50,127 nucleotides of DNA from Pseudomonadota bacterium. Its GTDB lineage: Bacteria; Pseudomonadota; Gammaproteobacteria; Steroidobacterales; Steroidobacteraceae. The stretch spans positions 1-50,127 of the forward strand of contig JAJYLP010000016.1 of the NCBI GenBank assembly GCA_021787615.1, given 5' to 3'. Below the pieces are notes generated by a model. It worked only from the letters and a program-made list of their open reading frames with translations, was not told the DNA's origin and made no database searches. Shown here piece by piece: positions 29,669-40,851 of this stretch (position 1 is its first letter; every line of letters starts with the position of its first letter). The position numbers and the translations under genes were made by a program.

Positions 29669-31804
29669 ATGACCCAATCTCAGCGCTTTCGTCTCGGATG
29701 GCTGACCGCCATTGCGCTCGTCCTCGCCCTCGGCACCGCCGCAGTGTTGCCGCTGCGCGCGCCCGCGAGCGCCTCCATCCTGCCCCCGGGAGCGGTGGCC
29801 CCGACGGCCACCCAGCGCGCCATCGCGCGCAAGGTGGCGCGCATCCTGAACAAGTATCAGTACAGCCATCCTGACATCGACGCGCACTTCTCGCACCTGG
29901 TGTTCGACCGCTACCTGCACTTCCTCGATCCAGAGCACGACTATTTCCTCGACAGCGACGTGCAGGGCTTCGCGGCGGCCTACCGCAACAATTTTGCGCA
30001 GCTGATCGAGACAGGCAAGCTCGATCCGGCGTTCCTCATCTTTCAGCGCTTCAAGCAGCAAAGCGAGGCGCATCTGCGCTATGCGCTGAGCCTGCTCGCC
30101 AAGGAGCCCGACTGGAACACCGACACGACCTACCACTTCGATCGCAAGCACGCCGCCTGGCCGGCGAGCGAGGCGCAGATGGACTCGCTGTGGCGCAAGC
30201 GCGTCATGAACGAGGAGCTCTCGCTGCTGCTGGCGCACAAGACCTGGCCCGAGGCCGCGGACATCCTGCGCAAGCGCTACCAGGCGGAGCTGCACCGCAT
30301 CACGCAGATCGGCGCGGAGGATGTGTTCGAAGACGTGATGAACGCCTATGCGCTCACCTACGATCCGCACACGACGTATTTCTCGCCGATCAGCTCCGAG
30401 GAATACCGCATCGAGATGAGCCTCAACTACCAGGGCATCGGTGCAACGCTGCAGATGAACGGCAATTACGTCACGGTGGTCAACGTGATTCCCGGCGGTC
30501 CGGCGGCAGTGGCCGGCACGCTGAAGCCGAAGGACCGCATCACCGGCGTCGGTGAGGGCGAAAACGGCCCCATCACCGATGTGGTCGGCTGGCGCCTGAG
30601 CGATGTGGTGCAGCTGATCCGCGGCAAGGCCGGCACCACCGTGCGGCTGCAGATCCTGCCGGCCGGCGAGCACACCGGTGGCAAGGAGGAAGTGCTGCAC
30701 TTCGTGCGCAACAAGGTCACGCTGAAGGCGCAGGAAGCGCAGAGCAAGCTCGCGACCGTGACCCGCAACGGCCGCACGTACAAGATCGGCATCATCACCG
30801 TGCCGAGCTTCTACGAGGACGTGCAGGCCGAGGACGAGGGCAAGACCAACTACCGCAGCACCACGCGTGATGTGCTGCGGCTGCTGCTGAAGCTCGAAAC
30901 CGAGCACATCAACGGGCTCATCCTCGACCTGCGCGATGACGGGGGCGGCTATCTGCCCGAAGCGCTGGCGCTCACCGGACTGTTCATTCAGCACGGACCG
31001 GTGGTGCAGCTGCGCGACCGCAGCGGCCAGATCGAAGTGCTGGATGATCCGGAGAAGGCGCCCGTGTACAACGGACCGCTCGCGGTGCTGGTCAACCGCT
31101 ACAGCGCCTCGGCGTCGGAGATCTTCGCCGGAGCCATCCAGGACTACCACCGCGGCGTGATCATCGGCCAGAACACCTTCGGCAAAGGCACGGTGCAGAA
31201 CCTCATCCCGCTCGACCGCTGGAGCAGCAAGCCGATCGACGGGCAGCTCACCGTCACCATCGGCAAGTTCTACCGGGTGACCGGCCAGAGCACCCAGCAC
31301 CGCGGCGTCGTCCCGGATGTCGCCCTGCCCTCGCCCATCGACCCGAAGCTCGTCGGCGAGAGCGCTCTGCCGCGCTCACTGCCCTGGGACACCATCGGCG
31401 CGGTGCCCTTCCCCGTGGCCACCGGCCTGCCGCAGGTGCCCTCGATCGCGAAGCTGCGCGCCGCTGAGCTCGCCCGTGAGCAGCACGATCCGAACTTCCA
31501 GTGGCTGGTCGGGGACATTCGCCTCATTGACGCCATGCGCGAGCAGAAGTCGGTGTCGCTCAACCTCGCGATGCGCCAGACCGAGCGGCACACGGAGGAC
31601 GCGCAGCTGCTGGCGCTCGATAACCAGAGGCGCGAGGCGCTCGGGCTGCCGGTGCTGAAGAGTTCGCGCCAGATCGGCGGCAAGCACGACAAGATTCCGG
31701 ATGTGATTCTGGATCAGGCCGAGCACATCATGGCCGACATGATCCACCTCGACGATGAGCGCGCGAACGACCTGCAGACCGCGCAGAGCGGTACGCGCGG
31801 CTGA
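29669..31804 (+). CDS. prc: Tail-specific carboxy-terminal protease Prc (Tsp), S41A family
   Basis: Periplasmic processing protease that degrades proteins with exposed C-terminal tags and trims lipoproteins and cell-wall enzymes. 711 residues (E. coli about 680). An N-terminal signal/anchor (residues 10-28) comes first, then the Prc N-terminal helical domain, a PDZ domain (YQGIGATLQMNGNYVTVVNVIPGGPAA) and the S41 core with LILDLRDDGGGYLPEA. The catalytic Ser region NRYSASASEIFAGAI is near 480 and Lys in FGKGTVQ near 505. A C-terminal helical region follows. A possible TATGCT -10 lies at 29636-29641. Confidence 0.95.
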   Translation: MTQSQRFRLGWLTAIALVLALGTAAVLPLRAPASASILPPGAVAPTATQRAIARKVARILNKYQYSHPDIDAHFSHLVFDRYLHFLDPEHDYFLDSDVQGFAAAYRNNFAQLIETGKLDPAFLIFQRFKQQSEAHLRYALSLLAKEPDWNTDTTYHFDRKHAAWPASEAQMDSLWRKRVMNEELSLLLAHKTWPEAADILRKRYQAELHRITQIGAEDVFEDVMNAYALTYDPHTTYFSPISSEEYRIEMSLNYQGIGATLQMNGNYVTVVNVIPGGPAAVAGTLKPKDRITGVGEGENGPITDVVGWRLSDVVQLIRGKAGTTVRLQILPAGEHTGGKEEVLHFVRNKVTLKAQEAQSKLATVTRNGRTYKIGIITVPSFYEDVQAEDEGKTNYRSTTRDVLRLLLKLETEHINGLILDLRDDGGGYLPEALALTGLFIQHGPVVQLRDRSGQIEVLDDPEKAPVYNGPLAVLVNRYSASASEIFAGAIQDYHRGVIIGQNTFGKGTVQNLIPLDRWSSKPIDGQLTVTIGKFYRVTGQSTQHRGVVPDVALPSPIDPKLVGESALPRSLPWDTIGAVPFPVATGLPQVPSIAKLRAAELAREQHDPNFQWLVGDIRLIDAMREQKSVSLNLAMRQTERHTEDAQLLALDNQRREALGLPVLKSSRQIGGKHDKIPDVILDQAEHIMADMIHLDDERANDLQTAQSGTRG

Positions 31805-31826
31805 GGGCTGCGCGCGGCCGCGCCGC

Positions 31827-32876
31827 TCAGCGCAGCAGGACGCTGTGGATGTTCCAGGTATCCTCGGCGAGAACGTTGGGGATGCCGTCGGGCACCGCCG
31901 CGGCGGGACCCTCAGGCGCGCCGCCGCTCAGGGACTCGGCGGTCGGGATCGCATCCTCGGTGTCGCGGTACTGAGCGACCCGGCGCAGGCTGTGCAGCCG
32001 CTCACGGATATCGCGGCTGAGTCCGCCAGGGGCATTGAGCAGCGCCTCGGCCCGTTGAATCTGGTTCATCAGCGCCACGCATTCGGCGCGTGTGCCGTAC
32101 TCGTCGATGGTCTCGCGGCGCTGCGTCGCCTCGCGCGCACGCATCACCAGCAGCGGCACGATGTTCAGCCGCACGCACATCATCTCCGCGTAGGCCATGG
32201 TCGTGAGATTGATCAGGCGCCGAGCCTGCAGCGACAGGCCGGGGAACTCCGGCACCGGCTCGGCGGCGATGCCCGCGGCTGACTGGCTCGCCGTGCGGAA
32301 CGACAGATCGGCCGCGGCCGCCTCGGCGCGGGCCCGCGAGAGGGCCTGCTCGAGCGCGCGGCGCTTGAAGAACTGCCAGAACCGGCGCAGCCGGGCGCGC
32401 TCGCCCTCGAGGTCCTCCACCCGCTGGCGGGCCTGAGCGGCGAGCTCGCGCACCACGTGCAGGTGCTGCGCGGCGTTCTGGCGGCGGGCGAACTGCCGGC
32501 GGTTGTGCTCGGCAAGATGCAGCCGCCGCTCACGCTCATCCTGCTGAGTGGTGAGTTCGGCGGCAAAGCGTACGAGCAGGTCGTGCCCGCTGCGCCACAG
32601 CCGGCGCAGCTGATAGAACACGAGCGCCGGGTAGGCGGTCTCGTCCACCCCCAGGCGCTGCTCGAGGGCCGCGAGCGTGTCCCGGACCCGCCGCGTCACC
32701 CCTTCCTGCTGCTTGATGCGATCCTTGAGGCGCTCGACTTCCTCCTTCAGATCCCCGAAAGCCTTCTTCAATTCGGCGCGGTTGCGAAACAGCGCAAGCA
32801 CCCGATGGTCCTCGGGCGCCGCCTGCGCGCGCTGGAAGGAGAGCTTGAGAAACCCGAGTTGTCGAAATGCCTTCAT
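31827..32876 (-). CDS. Coiled-coil protein of unknown function
   Basis: 349 residues rich in Arg, Glu, Ala and Leu. Heptad-like coiled coils are likely around 33-70 (AELKKAFGDLKEEVERLKDRI) and 105-190 (QQDERERRLHLAEHNRRQFA through RARAEAAAADLS). The middle part (LINLTTMAYAEMMCVRLNIVPLLVM) is hydrophobic and could be a buried helix. There is no signal peptide and no family I recognise. It lies 27 bases downstream of the DUF1249 gene in the same direction, suggesting an operon, and converges on prc with 22 bases between stops. Confidence 0.75.
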   Translation of the reverse strand: MKAFRQLGFLKLSFQRAQAAPEDHRVLALFRNRAELKKAFGDLKEEVERLKDRIKQQEGVTRRVRDTLAALEQRLGVDETAYPALVFYQLRRLWRSGHDLLVRFAAELTTQQDERERRLHLAEHNRRQFARRQNAAQHLHVVRELAAQARQRVEDLEGERARLRRFWQFFKRRALEQALSRARAEAAAADLSFRTASQSAAGIAAEPVPEFPGLSLQARRLINLTTMAYAEMMCVRLNIVPLLVMRAREATQRRETIDEYGTRAECVALMNQIQRAEALLNAPGGLSRDIRERLHSLRRVAQYRDTEDAIPTAESLSGGAPEGPAAAVPDGIPNVLAEDTWNIHSVLLR

Positions 32877-32903
32877 GACGAGTGCGGCGCCCGCCGCGAC
32901 AAG

Positions 32904-33362
32904 TCACACGGCGACCCCCGCGAAGCGATGACCGCGATCCGCGCAATACTCCAACCATTTGTTTAACATCATATTGCGCAGCCAGCGCTGATGGAGTTCA
33001 CGCTCCGCACAGGCGCCGACCTTAACCGCAGCCTCTGCCGTCCACTGTGCGCAGTGATCGGCCTCGACCAGCCGCGCATCGTGATACACGCGCAACCGCA
33101 AGTCCGGGCAGCGCACCAGGCCGCGCGCCGCGGGCAGCTCGTAGGTGAGATCGAGGATGCTGGTGTAGGCGCACTGCTCGATCACCGTGAGCAGCAGGTC
33201 ACAGTCTCCCTCGATGTGTGAGCGGTAGGCGCCCTTGAGCGCGCGCAGCTCGCCCGCCAGTGAGCCGAAGCGAATGTAATTGCTCTCGTACAGACTCATC
33301 AGCGCGACAAAGCTGCGCGGCCGCGCGCGCCAGGAAACTTGCGTCAGGGCATCGTTCAGCAT
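32904..33362 (-). CDS. DUF1249 family protein (YqiB-like)
   Basis: 152 residues from ATG 33362 (MLNDALTQVSWRARPRSFVALMSLYESNYIRFGSL). The opening, plus SILDLTYELPAARGLVRCPDLRLRVYHDARLVEA and the C-terminal LNKWLEYCADRGHRF, match DUF1249. Its E. coli member, yqiB, lies near cpdA and the ADP-ribose pyrophosphatase gene. The function is unknown. The frame is open further upstream, but that part overlaps ppsR and is a shadow. Confidence 0.88.
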   Translation of the reverse strand: MLNDALTQVSWRARPRSFVALMSLYESNYIRFGSLAGELRALKGAYRSHIEGDCDLLLTVIEQCAYTSILDLTYELPAARGLVRCPDLRLRVYHDARLVEADHCAQWTAEAAVKVGACAERELHQRWLRNMMLNKWLEYCADRGHRFAGVAV

Positions 33363-33457
33363 CACCCCGACTATAGCGGAGGGGCGCGCCAGCGCAAGGG
33401 ACTGCAGTGCACGCCGATGGGCGCGCGCCGCTGCAAATTTCGTGCTAAGCAACGCCC

Positions 33458-34279
33458 TCAGGCGCGCTTGCGGCGCTCGATGCCCGTGGTGTTGAGAATG
33501 CGGCTGGCGATCTCCTCGATCGAGCACTCGGTGGTATCGAGCGAGGGGATGCCCTGGCGCGCGAGGAGTGCCTCGGCGGCGCGCAACTCGTAGCGGACCT
33601 GCTGCGCCGAGGCATAGCGGCTCTGTGGACGCCGTTCGTTGCGAATCTGCTGCAGCCGCTCGGGCTTGATGGTCAGGGCGAAGAGCTTCGCGCGATACGG
33701 CTCGAGCCGCTCCGGCAGCCGGCCGGCCTCCAGATCCTCCTCGGTGAGCGGATAGTTGGCGGCGAAGATCCCGTACTGCAGCGCCAGATACAGACAGGTC
33801 GGGGTCTTGCCGCAGCGCGACACGCCGATCAGCACCACATCGGCATGCGTGTAATCCCCGCCCATGCCGTCGTCGTTGGCGAGGGCGAAGTTGGTGGCGT
33901 TGATGCGCGCGGAGTACAGCGCCGGATCGGCGATGCCGTGCGCCCTCCCGGCGCGATGCGTCGAGCGCGTGTCGAGCTCCTGCTCGAGCGGTCCGACGAA
34001 TGCGGCGAAAAAATCCAGGCACAGGCCGTTGGAGCGGCGCACCACATCGCGCAACTCGTCCTGCACGAGCGTACTGAAAACAATCGGGCGCACGCCGTCC
34101 TCGAGCCCAGCCCGGTCGATGCGCCGTGCGGCTTCTACGGCCTTGTCAAGGGTCGACACAAATGGCAAAGTCACCGCGCGAAACTCGAGACCCTCGAACT
34201 GGGTCATGAGACTGTGGCCCAGAGTCTCGGCGGTCACTCCCGTCTGGTCGGAAACGAAGAAAACGGTTCGTCGGCCCAC
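33458..34279 (-). CDS. ppsR: PEP synthase regulatory protein (bifunctional kinase/pyrophosphorylase)
   Basis: DUF299 enzyme that inactivates PEP synthase by ADP-dependent threonine phosphorylation and reactivates it by Pi-dependent pyrophosphorolysis. GTG 34279 gives [24 protein letters not shown], the family N-terminus, and 273 residues. The P-loop [10 protein letters not shown] is at 152-161. It is divergent from its target ppsA across 82 bases, the usual arrangement. The longer open frame upstream overlaps the ppsA start and is not used. Confidence 0.94.
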   Translation of the reverse strand: MGRRTVFFVSDQTGVTAETLGHSLMTQFEGLEFRAVTLPFVSTLDKAVEAARRIDRAGLEDGVRPIVFSTLVQDELRDVVRRSNGLCLDFFAAFVGPLEQELDTRSTHRAGRAHGIADPALYSARINATNFALANDDGMGGDYTHADVVLIGVSRCGKTPTCLYLALQYGIFAANYPLTEEDLEAGRLPERLEPYRAKLFALTIKPERLQQIRNERRPQSRYASAQQVRYELRAAEALLARQGIPSLDTTECSIEEIASRILNTTGIERRKRA

Positions 34280-34361
34280 GGCGCGAGACTCGGCAGCGAT
34301 GATCGGGGCAGCCAGTGTTCCACCGCGCGCGGCGCGGAGCAAGCGGCAGGCGGGGTTTCTT

Positions 34362-36728
34362 GTGGACGCATACGTCATTCCCTTCGAGCGGGTCGGGCAG
34401 CACGACATCGAGTCCGTGGGCGGCAAGAACGCCTCGCTCGGGGAGATGATCAGCGCGCTCGCGCGGCTCGGCGTCAGCGTGCCGGGCGGGTTCGCCACCA
34501 CGGCGCTCGCCTACCGGGAATTCCTCAAACAGGGCGGTCTCGATGCGCGCATCCGCGCCGAGCTCGCCACCCTCGATGTGAACGACGTCGCGCGCCTGGC
34601 GATCGCCGGGGCGCGCATCCGGCAGTGGATTCTCGCCACGCCCTTGCCACCGGGCTTCGAGCAGGCCATGAAGGACGCGCTGCGGCAGATGAGTGGCGGC
34701 AAGGACATCGCCGTGGCCGTGCGCTCCTCGGCCACGGCCGAGGATCTTCCGGAGGCGTCCTTCGCCGGCCAGCAGGAGACGTACCTCAATGTTCGCGGCG
34801 AGGCGCAGGTCCTCGAGGCAGTGCATCAGGTGTTCGCCTCGCTGTTCAACGACCGCGCCATCGCGTATCGCGTCCACCAGGGCTTCGATCATGGAGCGGT
34901 AGCGTTATCAGCCGGCATCCAACACATGGTGCGCAGCGACCTCGGCTCGAGCGGAGTCATGTTCACGCTCGATACCGACTCGGGCTTTCGCGACGTCGTG
35001 TTCATCACAGCCTCCTACGGGCTCGGCGAGACCGTGGTGCAGGGTGCGGTCAATCCCGACGAGTTCTATGTCTACAAGCCCGCTCTGCGCGCCGGCAAGG
35101 AGGCGCTGGTGCGGCGCAACCTCGGCGCCAAGGCGATCAAGATGGTGTATGCGCCGGAGGGCTCCCCGGAGCGGGTGCGCACCGTCGAGGTGGCCCCCGA
35201 GGAGCGCTCGCGCTTCTGCCTGAGCGAGGCGGATATCCTCGCTCTGGCGCGCCAGGCGCTGCTGATCGAGGCGCACTACGGCAAGCCGATGGACATCGAG
35301 TGGGGCAAGGATGGCTCGACGGGCGCGATCTACATCCTTCAGGCGCGCCCCGAGACCGTGCAGAGCCGCGCTGGGCGCACCATCCAGCGCTATTCGCTCA
35401 AATCGGCGCACACGCAGGTGCTCGTGAGCGGCCGCAGCATCGGGCAGCGCATCGGCGCCGGCACCGCGCGCATCATCCGCGACGTCGCGGAGATGGCGCG
35501 CGTGCAGAGCGGCGATGTGCTGGTGGCCGACATGACCGATCCGGACTGGGAGCCGGTCATGAAGCGGGCCGCCGCCATCGTCACCAACCGCGGCGGGCGC
35601 ACGTGCCACGCGGCCATCATCGCGCGCGAGCTCGGGATACCGGCTGTCGTCGGCTGCGGCGAGGCGACGCAGCGCATCACCGAGGGTCAGCCGGTCACGG
35701 TCTCGTGCGCCGAGGGCGACACCGGCTACGTCTACGACGGGCTGCTCGAGTTCGAGCGGCGGCAGATCGAGCTCGACTCGCTGCCGCAGCTGCCGGTCAA
35801 GATCATGATGAACGTCGGCAATCCGGACCGCGCCTTCGGCTTCGCGGGCATCCCCAACCACGGCGTGGGCTTGGCGCGGCTGGAGTTCATCATCAACCGC
35901 ATGATCGGCGTGCATCCGCGCGCGCTGCTCGAGTACGAGCAGCTCGAGGCGGACCTGAAGGAGCAGATCAACGCGCAGATGGCCGGCTACGACGATCCGG
36001 TCGGCTTCTATGTGGCCAAGCTCGCCGAGGGCATCGCGCAGATCGCCGCCGCCTTCGCCCCGGAGCCGGTGATCGTGCGCCTCTCGGACTTCAAGTCCAA
36101 CGAGTACGCCAACCTCATCGGCGGCAGCCGCTACGAGCCGCATGAGGAGAACCCGATGCTCGGCTTTCGCGGCGCCTCACGCTATGTCGATGAGCGCTTC
36201 CGGCCGTGCTTCGAGCTCGAATGCCGCGCGATCAAGCGGGTGCGCGCAGAGATGGGCCTGACCAACGTGCAGGTCATGGTGCCGTTCGTGCGCACCGTCG
36301 ATGAAGGCCGGCGCGTGACCGAGCTGCTCGCCGCGAACGGCCTGCAGCGCGGCGTCGATGGTCTGAAGGTCGTGATGATGTGCGAGCTGCCCACCAACGC
36401 GCTGCTCGCCGAGCAGTACCTCGAGCACTTCGACGGCATGTCGATCGGCTCGAACGACCTGACCCAGCTCACCCTCGGGCTCGATCGCGACTCGGCCATC
36501 GTGGCGCGGCAGTTCGACGAGCGCGACGCGGCGGTGCGCCGCCTGATCTCGATGGCGATTGCCGCCTGCCGCAAGCAGGGCAAGTACATCGGCATCTGCG
36601 GCCAGGGACCCTCCGATCACCCCGACCTCGCCCGATGGCTGCTCGATCAGGGCATCGAGAGCCTCTCGCTCAATCCCGACAGCGTGGTCGAGACGTGGCT
36701 GTTCCTGGCCGGTGAGCGCGCTCGCTGA
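34362..36728 (+). CDS. ppsA: Phosphoenolpyruvate synthase
   Basis: Converts pyruvate, ATP and water to PEP, AMP and Pi for gluconeogenesis. GTG 34362 starts [29 protein letters not shown], so the large upstream open frame is not coding. 788 residues. The N-terminal ATP-binding domain has [21 protein letters not shown]. The swivelling domain has the phosphohistidine near residue 416 ([19 protein letters not shown]), and the threonine three residues before His is the usual PpsR target. The C-terminal PEP-binding barrel includes [17 protein letters not shown] and [10 protein letters not shown]. Confidence 0.97.
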   Translation: MDAYVIPFERVGQHDIESVGGKNASLGEMISALARLGVSVPGGFATTALAYREFLKQGGLDARIRAELATLDVNDVARLAIAGARIRQWILATPLPPGFEQAMKDALRQMSGGKDIAVAVRSSATAEDLPEASFAGQQETYLNVRGEAQVLEAVHQVFASLFNDRAIAYRVHQGFDHGAVALSAGIQHMVRSDLGSSGVMFTLDTDSGFRDVVFITASYGLGETVVQGAVNPDEFYVYKPALRAGKEALVRRNLGAKAIKMVYAPEGSPERVRTVEVAPEERSRFCLSEADILALARQALLIEAHYGKPMDIEWGKDGSTGAIYILQARPETVQSRAGRTIQRYSLKSAHTQVLVSGRSIGQRIGAGTARIIRDVAEMARVQSGDVLVADMTDPDWEPVMKRAAAIVTNRGGRTCHAAIIARELGIPAVVGCGEATQRITEGQPVTVSCAEGDTGYVYDGLLEFERRQIELDSLPQLPVKIMMNVGNPDRAFGFAGIPNHGVGLARLEFIINRMIGVHPRALLEYEQLEADLKEQINAQMAGYDDPVGFYVAKLAEGIAQIAAAFAPEPVIVRLSDFKSNEYANLIGGSRYEPHEENPMLGFRGASRYVDERFRPCFELECRAIKRVRAEMGLTNVQVMVPFVRTVDEGRRVTELLAANGLQRGVDGLKVVMMCELPTNALLAEQYLEHFDGMSIGSNDLTQLTLGLDRDSAIVARQFDERDAAVRRLISMAIAACRKQGKYIGICGQGPSDHPDLARWLLDQGIESLSLNPDSVVETWLFLAGERAR

Positions 36729-36746
36729 GCCGCCCGGGCGTCGCCC

Positions 36747-37310
36747 TCAGTACGCCTCGCCCCCAAAGGCCGGACGGAACAGTTTCGCGCGGTAGTGCTC
36801 GAGCTCATGGATGGACTCGCGGATGTCGGCGAGCGCGAGGTGCGCATCCTGTTTGGCGAGCCCATCGAGCACACCCGGCGCCCAGCGGCGCGCGAGCTCC
36901 TTCAGCGTGCTCACATCGAGATTGCGGTAATGAAAATAGCGCTCGAGCTGCGGCATGAGGCGCGCCAGGAAACGCCGGTCCTGGCAGATGCTGTTGCCGC
37001 ACATCGGTGAGACGCCCGCCGGCACCAGCGGCATCAGGAAGGCCAGGGTGCGGGCCTCGGCCTCGGCGGTGTCCACGTAGCTGGCGCGCACGCGCGCGAG
37101 CAGCCCCGAGCCGCCATGCTGCTTCTGGTTCCACTCGTCCATCCCCGCCAGCACCCCCTCGTCCTGGCGGATGGCGACCACCGGACCCTCGGCGAGCACC
37201 TTCAGCTGCTTGTCGGTGACGATGGTGGCGATCTCGATGATCGCATCGCTCTCGGGCTTCAGGCCCGTCATTTCCAGATCGATCCAGATCAGGTTCTCGG
37301 CGCTCGGCAT
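36747..37310 (-). CDS. orn: Oligoribonuclease
   Basis: DEDDh 3'-5' exoribonuclease that clears di- to pentaribonucleotides, including pGpG from cyclic-di-GMP turnover. From ATG 37310 it has 187 residues ([17 protein letters not shown], catalytic Asp11 and Glu13). [12 protein letters not shown] and [20 protein letters not shown] follow, and [11 protein letters not shown] contains the last His/Asp pair. It is divergent from rsgA across 33 bases, a very common pairing. The longer frame upstream lies within rsgA antisense and is rejected. Confidence 0.97.
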   Translation of the reverse strand: MPSAENLIWIDLEMTGLKPESDAIIEIATIVTDKQLKVLAEGPVVAIRQDEGVLAGMDEWNQKQHGGSGLLARVRASYVDTAEAEARTLAFLMPLVPAGVSPMCGNSICQDRRFLARLMPQLERYFHYRNLDVSTLKELARRWAPGVLDGLAKQDAHLALADIRESIHELEHYRAKLFRPAFGGEAY

Positions 37311-37343
37311 GTTGGGCTCGCAGTGGGGGATAATCGGCGGCCT

Positions 37344-38267
37344 ATGAGTGTAGCAACCTTCGATGCGCGCGTGATCGGCGCCTTCGGCCGCCAGGTGCGC
37401 TTGCGCGGGCCGGATGGCACCGAGTACCCGGCGCGCCCCCTCGGGCGCGGGCTCGGCATCGTCTGCGGCGATGCGGTGCGCTGCCGGCGCGATGAGCGCC
37501 ATGGCGAGGTGCACGTGCTCGAAGTGCTGCCGCGGCGCACGGCGCTGTACCGCACCAATGCGCGCGGCGGCTGCGAGGCGGTGCTCGCCAATCTCACCCG
37601 GCTGCTGGTGGTGATCGCACCGCTGCCCGTGCCGGACCTGTTCGTGGCCGACCGGTATCTGGCGGCCGCCGAATCGGCGCACATCGAGCCGCTGCTGGTG
37701 CTCAACAAGGCGGACCTCGAGGTCACTGCGCCGCTCGGGGATGCGCTGAGCGGCTATGCGCTCGCCGGCTACCCACGGCTCGAGGTATCGGCCGCGAGCG
37801 GCGCCGGCCTCGAGTCGCTGCGGGCGGCCTGCCGCGGCCACACCGCCGCGCTCGTGGGGCAATCGGGGGTCGGCAAGTCATCGCTCGCCGCGCAGCTGAT
37901 CCCCACCGGGCGGATCGAGATCGGCGCGCTCGCCCGCGCCGAGGAGGGTCGCCACACGACCACCGCCTCGCGGCTGTTCGAGCTGCCGGACGGCGGGCAG
38001 CTCATCGACTCCCCGGGGGTGCGGGATTTCGCGCCCGCGCTCGAGCGGCTCGAGCCGCGCAGCCTGGGATTCGTGGAGGTGGCGCGCCTCTCGAGCGGCT
38101 GCCGCTTCCTCGACTGTCAGCACCTGCGCGAGCCGGACTGCGCGGTGCGCGCCGGGGTCGAGCTCGGACTGATGCATCCGCGCCGCTACGAGAGCTATCG
38201 GCGGCTGCGCCGGCTGCAGCACTCGCTCGGCCCGGCGCACGAGCGGGCGCCGCGCCGCGGCAGTTAG
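37344..38267 (+). CDS. rsgA: Small ribosomal subunit biogenesis GTPase RsgA
   Basis: Circularly permuted GTPase assisting late 30S maturation. ATG 37344 gives 307 residues. An OB-fold (about 1-75) is followed by permuted G motifs: NKAD at 121-124 (G4), GQSGVGKSS at 172-180 (G1) and DSPGV at 222-226 (G3). A C-terminal zinc-binding region follows ([16 protein letters not shown]). No break. It converges on recR. Confidence 0.95.
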   Translation: MSVATFDARVIGAFGRQVRLRGPDGTEYPARPLGRGLGIVCGDAVRCRRDERHGEVHVLEVLPRRTALYRTNARGGCEAVLANLTRLLVVIAPLPVPDLFVADRYLAAAESAHIEPLLVLNKADLEVTAPLGDALSGYALAGYPRLEVSAASGAGLESLRAACRGHTAALVGQSGVGKSSLAAQLIPTGRIEIGALARAEEGRHTTTASRLFELPDGGQLIDSPGVRDFAPALERLEPRSLGFVEVARLSSGCRFLDCQHLREPDCAVRAGVELGLMHPRRYESYRRLRRLQHSLGPAHERAPRRGS

Positions 38268-38286
38268 CGCCCACGGCCGCCGCCGA

Positions 38287-38883
38287 TCAGACGCTCTGGC
38301 GGCCGCTCAGGGCGCGCGCCAGGGTCCCGCCGTCGACGTACTCGATCTCCCCGCCGATCGGCACGCCATGCGCGATGCGGCTCGCGGCGAGCCCCCGGCG
38401 CAGGGCCAGCTCAGCGAGGAAATGCGCAGTCGCCTCGCCCTCGACCGTGGGATTGGTGGCCAGGATGAGCTCGCGCACCGCGCCCTCATCGAGGATCGCC
38501 TCGAGCTCACGCACCCCGAGCTGCTCGGGCCCGACGCCATCGAGCGGCGAGAGGTGGCCCATCAGCACGAAATAACGGCCGCGAAAGCTCCCGGACTGTT
38601 CGATCGCCACGACGTCGGCGGGCGACTCGACCACGCACAGCAGGGCCGATTCGCGCTGCGGCGAGGCGCAGATGGCGCACAGCTCCTGCTCGGCGAACAT
38701 GCGGCAGCGCCGGCAGCGCGTGACCGAGGCGAGCGCCGCCTCGAGCGTCCGCGCGAGCGTCTGCGCGCCGGCGCGCCCCTCCTGAAGCAGATGAAACGCC
38801 ATGCGCTGGGCGCTCTTCGGACCGACCCCCGGCAGCGCGCGCAGCGCTTCGATGAGCTCGGCGAGTCGCGAGGGGTGCTTCAC
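38287..38883 (-). CDS. recR: Recombination protein RecR
   Basis: Part of RecFOR loading of RecA at gaps. 198 residues: N-terminal helix-hairpin-helix ([24 protein letters not shown]), a zinc C4 motif ([16 protein letters not shown]), and a Toprim domain ([36 protein letters not shown]) ending in [23 protein letters not shown]. It is the last gene of the dnaX-ybaB-recR operon, seven bases after ybaB. Confidence 0.97.
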   Translation of the reverse strand: MKHPSRLAELIEALRALPGVGPKSAQRMAFHLLQEGRAGAQTLARTLEAALASVTRCRRCRMFAEQELCAICASPQRESALLCVVESPADVVAIEQSGSFRGRYFVLMGHLSPLDGVGPEQLGVRELEAILDEGAVRELILATNPTVEGEATAHFLAELALRRGLAASRIAHGVPIGGEIEYVDGGTLARALSGRQSV

Positions 38884-38890
38884 GGGTCGA

Positions 38891-39214
38891 TCAGAACGGG
38901 AGCTTCATCCCGGGCGGCAGCTGCAATCCGGCGGTGACGGAGGCCATCTTCTCCTGCACGCGCGCCTCGACCTTGTGCACCGCGTCATTGATCGCAGCGG
39001 CCACGAGATCCTCGAGCATCTCGCGGTCCTCGCCGATCACCGCCGGCTCGATGGCCACGCCGCGCACCTCGTGCTTGCCGGTCATGGTGACCTTGACCAT
39101 GCCGCCGCCGGCCTCGCCGACGACCTCGAGGCTCGCGATCTCGTCCTGAACCTTCTGCATGTTGGCCTGCATGGCCTGGGCCTGTCGCATCAGCTGGTTG
39201 ATATTGCCTCGCAT
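38891..39214 (-). CDS. ybaB: YbaB/EbfC nucleoid-associated protein
   Basis: Small DNA-binding dimer found between dnaX and recR in most bacteria. 107 residues: a helical N-terminus ([24 protein letters not shown]), [46 protein letters not shown] and a flexible LPPGMKLPF tail, all family hallmarks. It starts 46 bases after the dnaX stop. Confidence 0.95.
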   Translation of the reverse strand: MRGNINQLMRQAQAMQANMQKVQDEIASLEVVGEAGGGMVKVTMTGKHEVRGVAIEPAVIGEDREMLEDLVAAAINDAVHKVEARVQEKMASVTAGLQLPPGMKLPF

Positions 39215-39260
39215 GAGCTCACTCCTCGATGGTGTCGCGTGGGTCGCCGGCCGAGCCGGG

Positions 39261-40829
39261 TCATTTCACGGGGCGCACGGTCTCGGGAATCACTTCGGCG
39301 CCGAACTGCTCACGAAACCCCCGCACGCCCGGATCAGCCTCGAACGCCTGGCGCGCCGCATCGGCCCGCTCGCGCTCGGCGCGCTGGCGCGCCTGCGCCG
39401 GGGTCTCTCCAGTGTCGGGCGCTACGGTGAACTCCAGGCGGACCGTCTCCCCGAAATGCCGCGAGAGCGCCTGCGCCAGTTTCTCCTCGAGCGAGGCGGT
39501 GCGCAGCGAGCGGCTGCGCGGGTCGAGCACCAGCTTCACCCGGGCGCCCTCGCGGCCGATGAGCGTGCAGTGGCTCGCAAGCTGGCGCGCCGCGCCCTGC
39601 AGGTCGAGCTGCGCAAGCAGCGCGGCCCACTCCCCGCTCGGGACCGGGGCTGCCGCGGCGTCGGCGGCCGGGCGCTCGGTGCGGCGCGGCGCACCCGTCG
39701 CGCCCGGCTGGCCGGATGCGCGGGGCGGGGCGACATCGCCGTACGGACGGAAGGCGATCATCCTGAGCAGCGTCATCTCGAAGCCGGTGCGCGGATCGGG
39801 CGCAAGCGGCAGGTCGCGCCGCCCGAGGATGGCGGTCTGGTAATAGAGCTGCACATCCTCGGCGCCGAGCGCACCGGCGAGCCGTCCGATCAGCTCGCCA
39901 GCGAAGATCTCATCGCCCTCGTAATCGCTCACCACCTGCTTGAGCGCGACGCGCGTCAGGAGCGAGGCGAGCTCATCGAGCAGCTGCGCGTAATCCGGCG
40001 CCCATTGCTCGAGCGAGCGGGCGAAGCGCACCAGCTCGGCCGGATCGCCTGCGGCGAGCCGCTCGGCGAGCTGCACCACATGATCACGCGCCACGGTGCC
40101 GAGCATGGCGCGCGCCTCGGCCTCGCCGGCCCGCCCGCCGCCGAAGGCGATCAGCTGATCGAGCAGCGAGAGCGCATCGCGCATGCTGCCGTCGGCGGCC
40201 TGCGCCAGGAGCACGACGCCGGCCGGCTCGAACTCGATGCCTTCCCGCTCGAGCACCTCGCGCAGGTGCGTGGCGATCTGCGCCGCCGGGATCCGCTTGA
40301 GATTGAACTGCAGGCAGCGCGAGAGCACCGTCACGGGGAGCTTCTGCGGATCGGTGGTGGCGAGGAGGAATTTCACGTGCGGCGGGGGTTCCTCGAGCGT
40401 CTTCAACAGCGCGTTGAAGGAGTGCGTCGAGAGCATGTGCACCTCGTCGATGAGATACACCTTGTAACGCCCGCGCGTGGGCGCGAACTGCACGTTGTCG
40501 AGGATCTCGCGGGTATCGTCGACCTTGGTGCGCGAGGCGGCGTCGACCTCGATCAGATCGACGAACCGGCCGGCATCGATCTCGCGACAGCTGGCGCACT
40601 CGCCGCAGGGCGCGGCGGTGACGCCGGTCTCGCAGTTGAGGCATTTGGCGAGGATGCGGGCGATCGTAGTCTTGCCGACGCCGCGGGTGCCGGTGAAGAG
40701 GAAAGCGTGATGCACGCGCCCGCTGGTGAGCGCGTTGACGAGCGCCTGGCGCACGTGGTCCTGCCCCACGAGCTCGGTGAACCCCTTGGGACGCCATTTG
40801 CGCGCCAGCGCGGTGTAGGTTTCAGTCAT
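39261..40829 (-). CDS. dnaX: DNA polymerase III subunits tau/gamma
   Basis: Clamp-loader ATPase and replisome organiser. 522 residues: [26 protein letters not shown], Walker [10 protein letters not shown] (about 47-55), zinc cysteines around 63-81, [22 protein letters not shown] (Walker B and sensor area), and the SRC-like CLQFNLKRI. Then lid and collar domains, an Ala/Pro-rich linker near 385-400 and a C-terminal tau domain. I see no A6G slippery site of the E. coli type, so a separate gamma form by frameshifting is not evident. Confidence 0.96.
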   Translation of the reverse strand: MTETYTALARKWRPKGFTELVGQDHVRQALVNALTSGRVHHAFLFTGTRGVGKTTIARILAKCLNCETGVTAAPCGECASCREIDAGRFVDLIEVDAASRTKVDDTREILDNVQFAPTRGRYKVYLIDEVHMLSTHSFNALLKTLEEPPPHVKFLLATTDPQKLPVTVLSRCLQFNLKRIPAAQIATHLREVLEREGIEFEPAGVVLLAQAADGSMRDALSLLDQLIAFGGGRAGEAEARAMLGTVARDHVVQLAERLAAGDPAELVRFARSLEQWAPDYAQLLDELASLLTRVALKQVVSDYEGDEIFAGELIGRLAGALGAEDVQLYYQTAILGRRDLPLAPDPRTGFEMTLLRMIAFRPYGDVAPPRASGQPGATGAPRRTERPAADAAAAPVPSGEWAALLAQLDLQGAARQLASHCTLIGREGARVKLVLDPRSRSLRTASLEEKLAQALSRHFGETVRLEFTVAPDTGETPAQARQRAERERADAARQAFEADPGVRGFREQFGAEVIPETVRPVK

Positions 40830-40851
40830 CGGTCCCCAAGCCGGAATAGGA

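Noticed and set aside
39261-40829. Programmed frameshift in dnaX producing gamma
   Set aside because: No A-rich slippery heptamer or strong downstream stem seen at the expected position.
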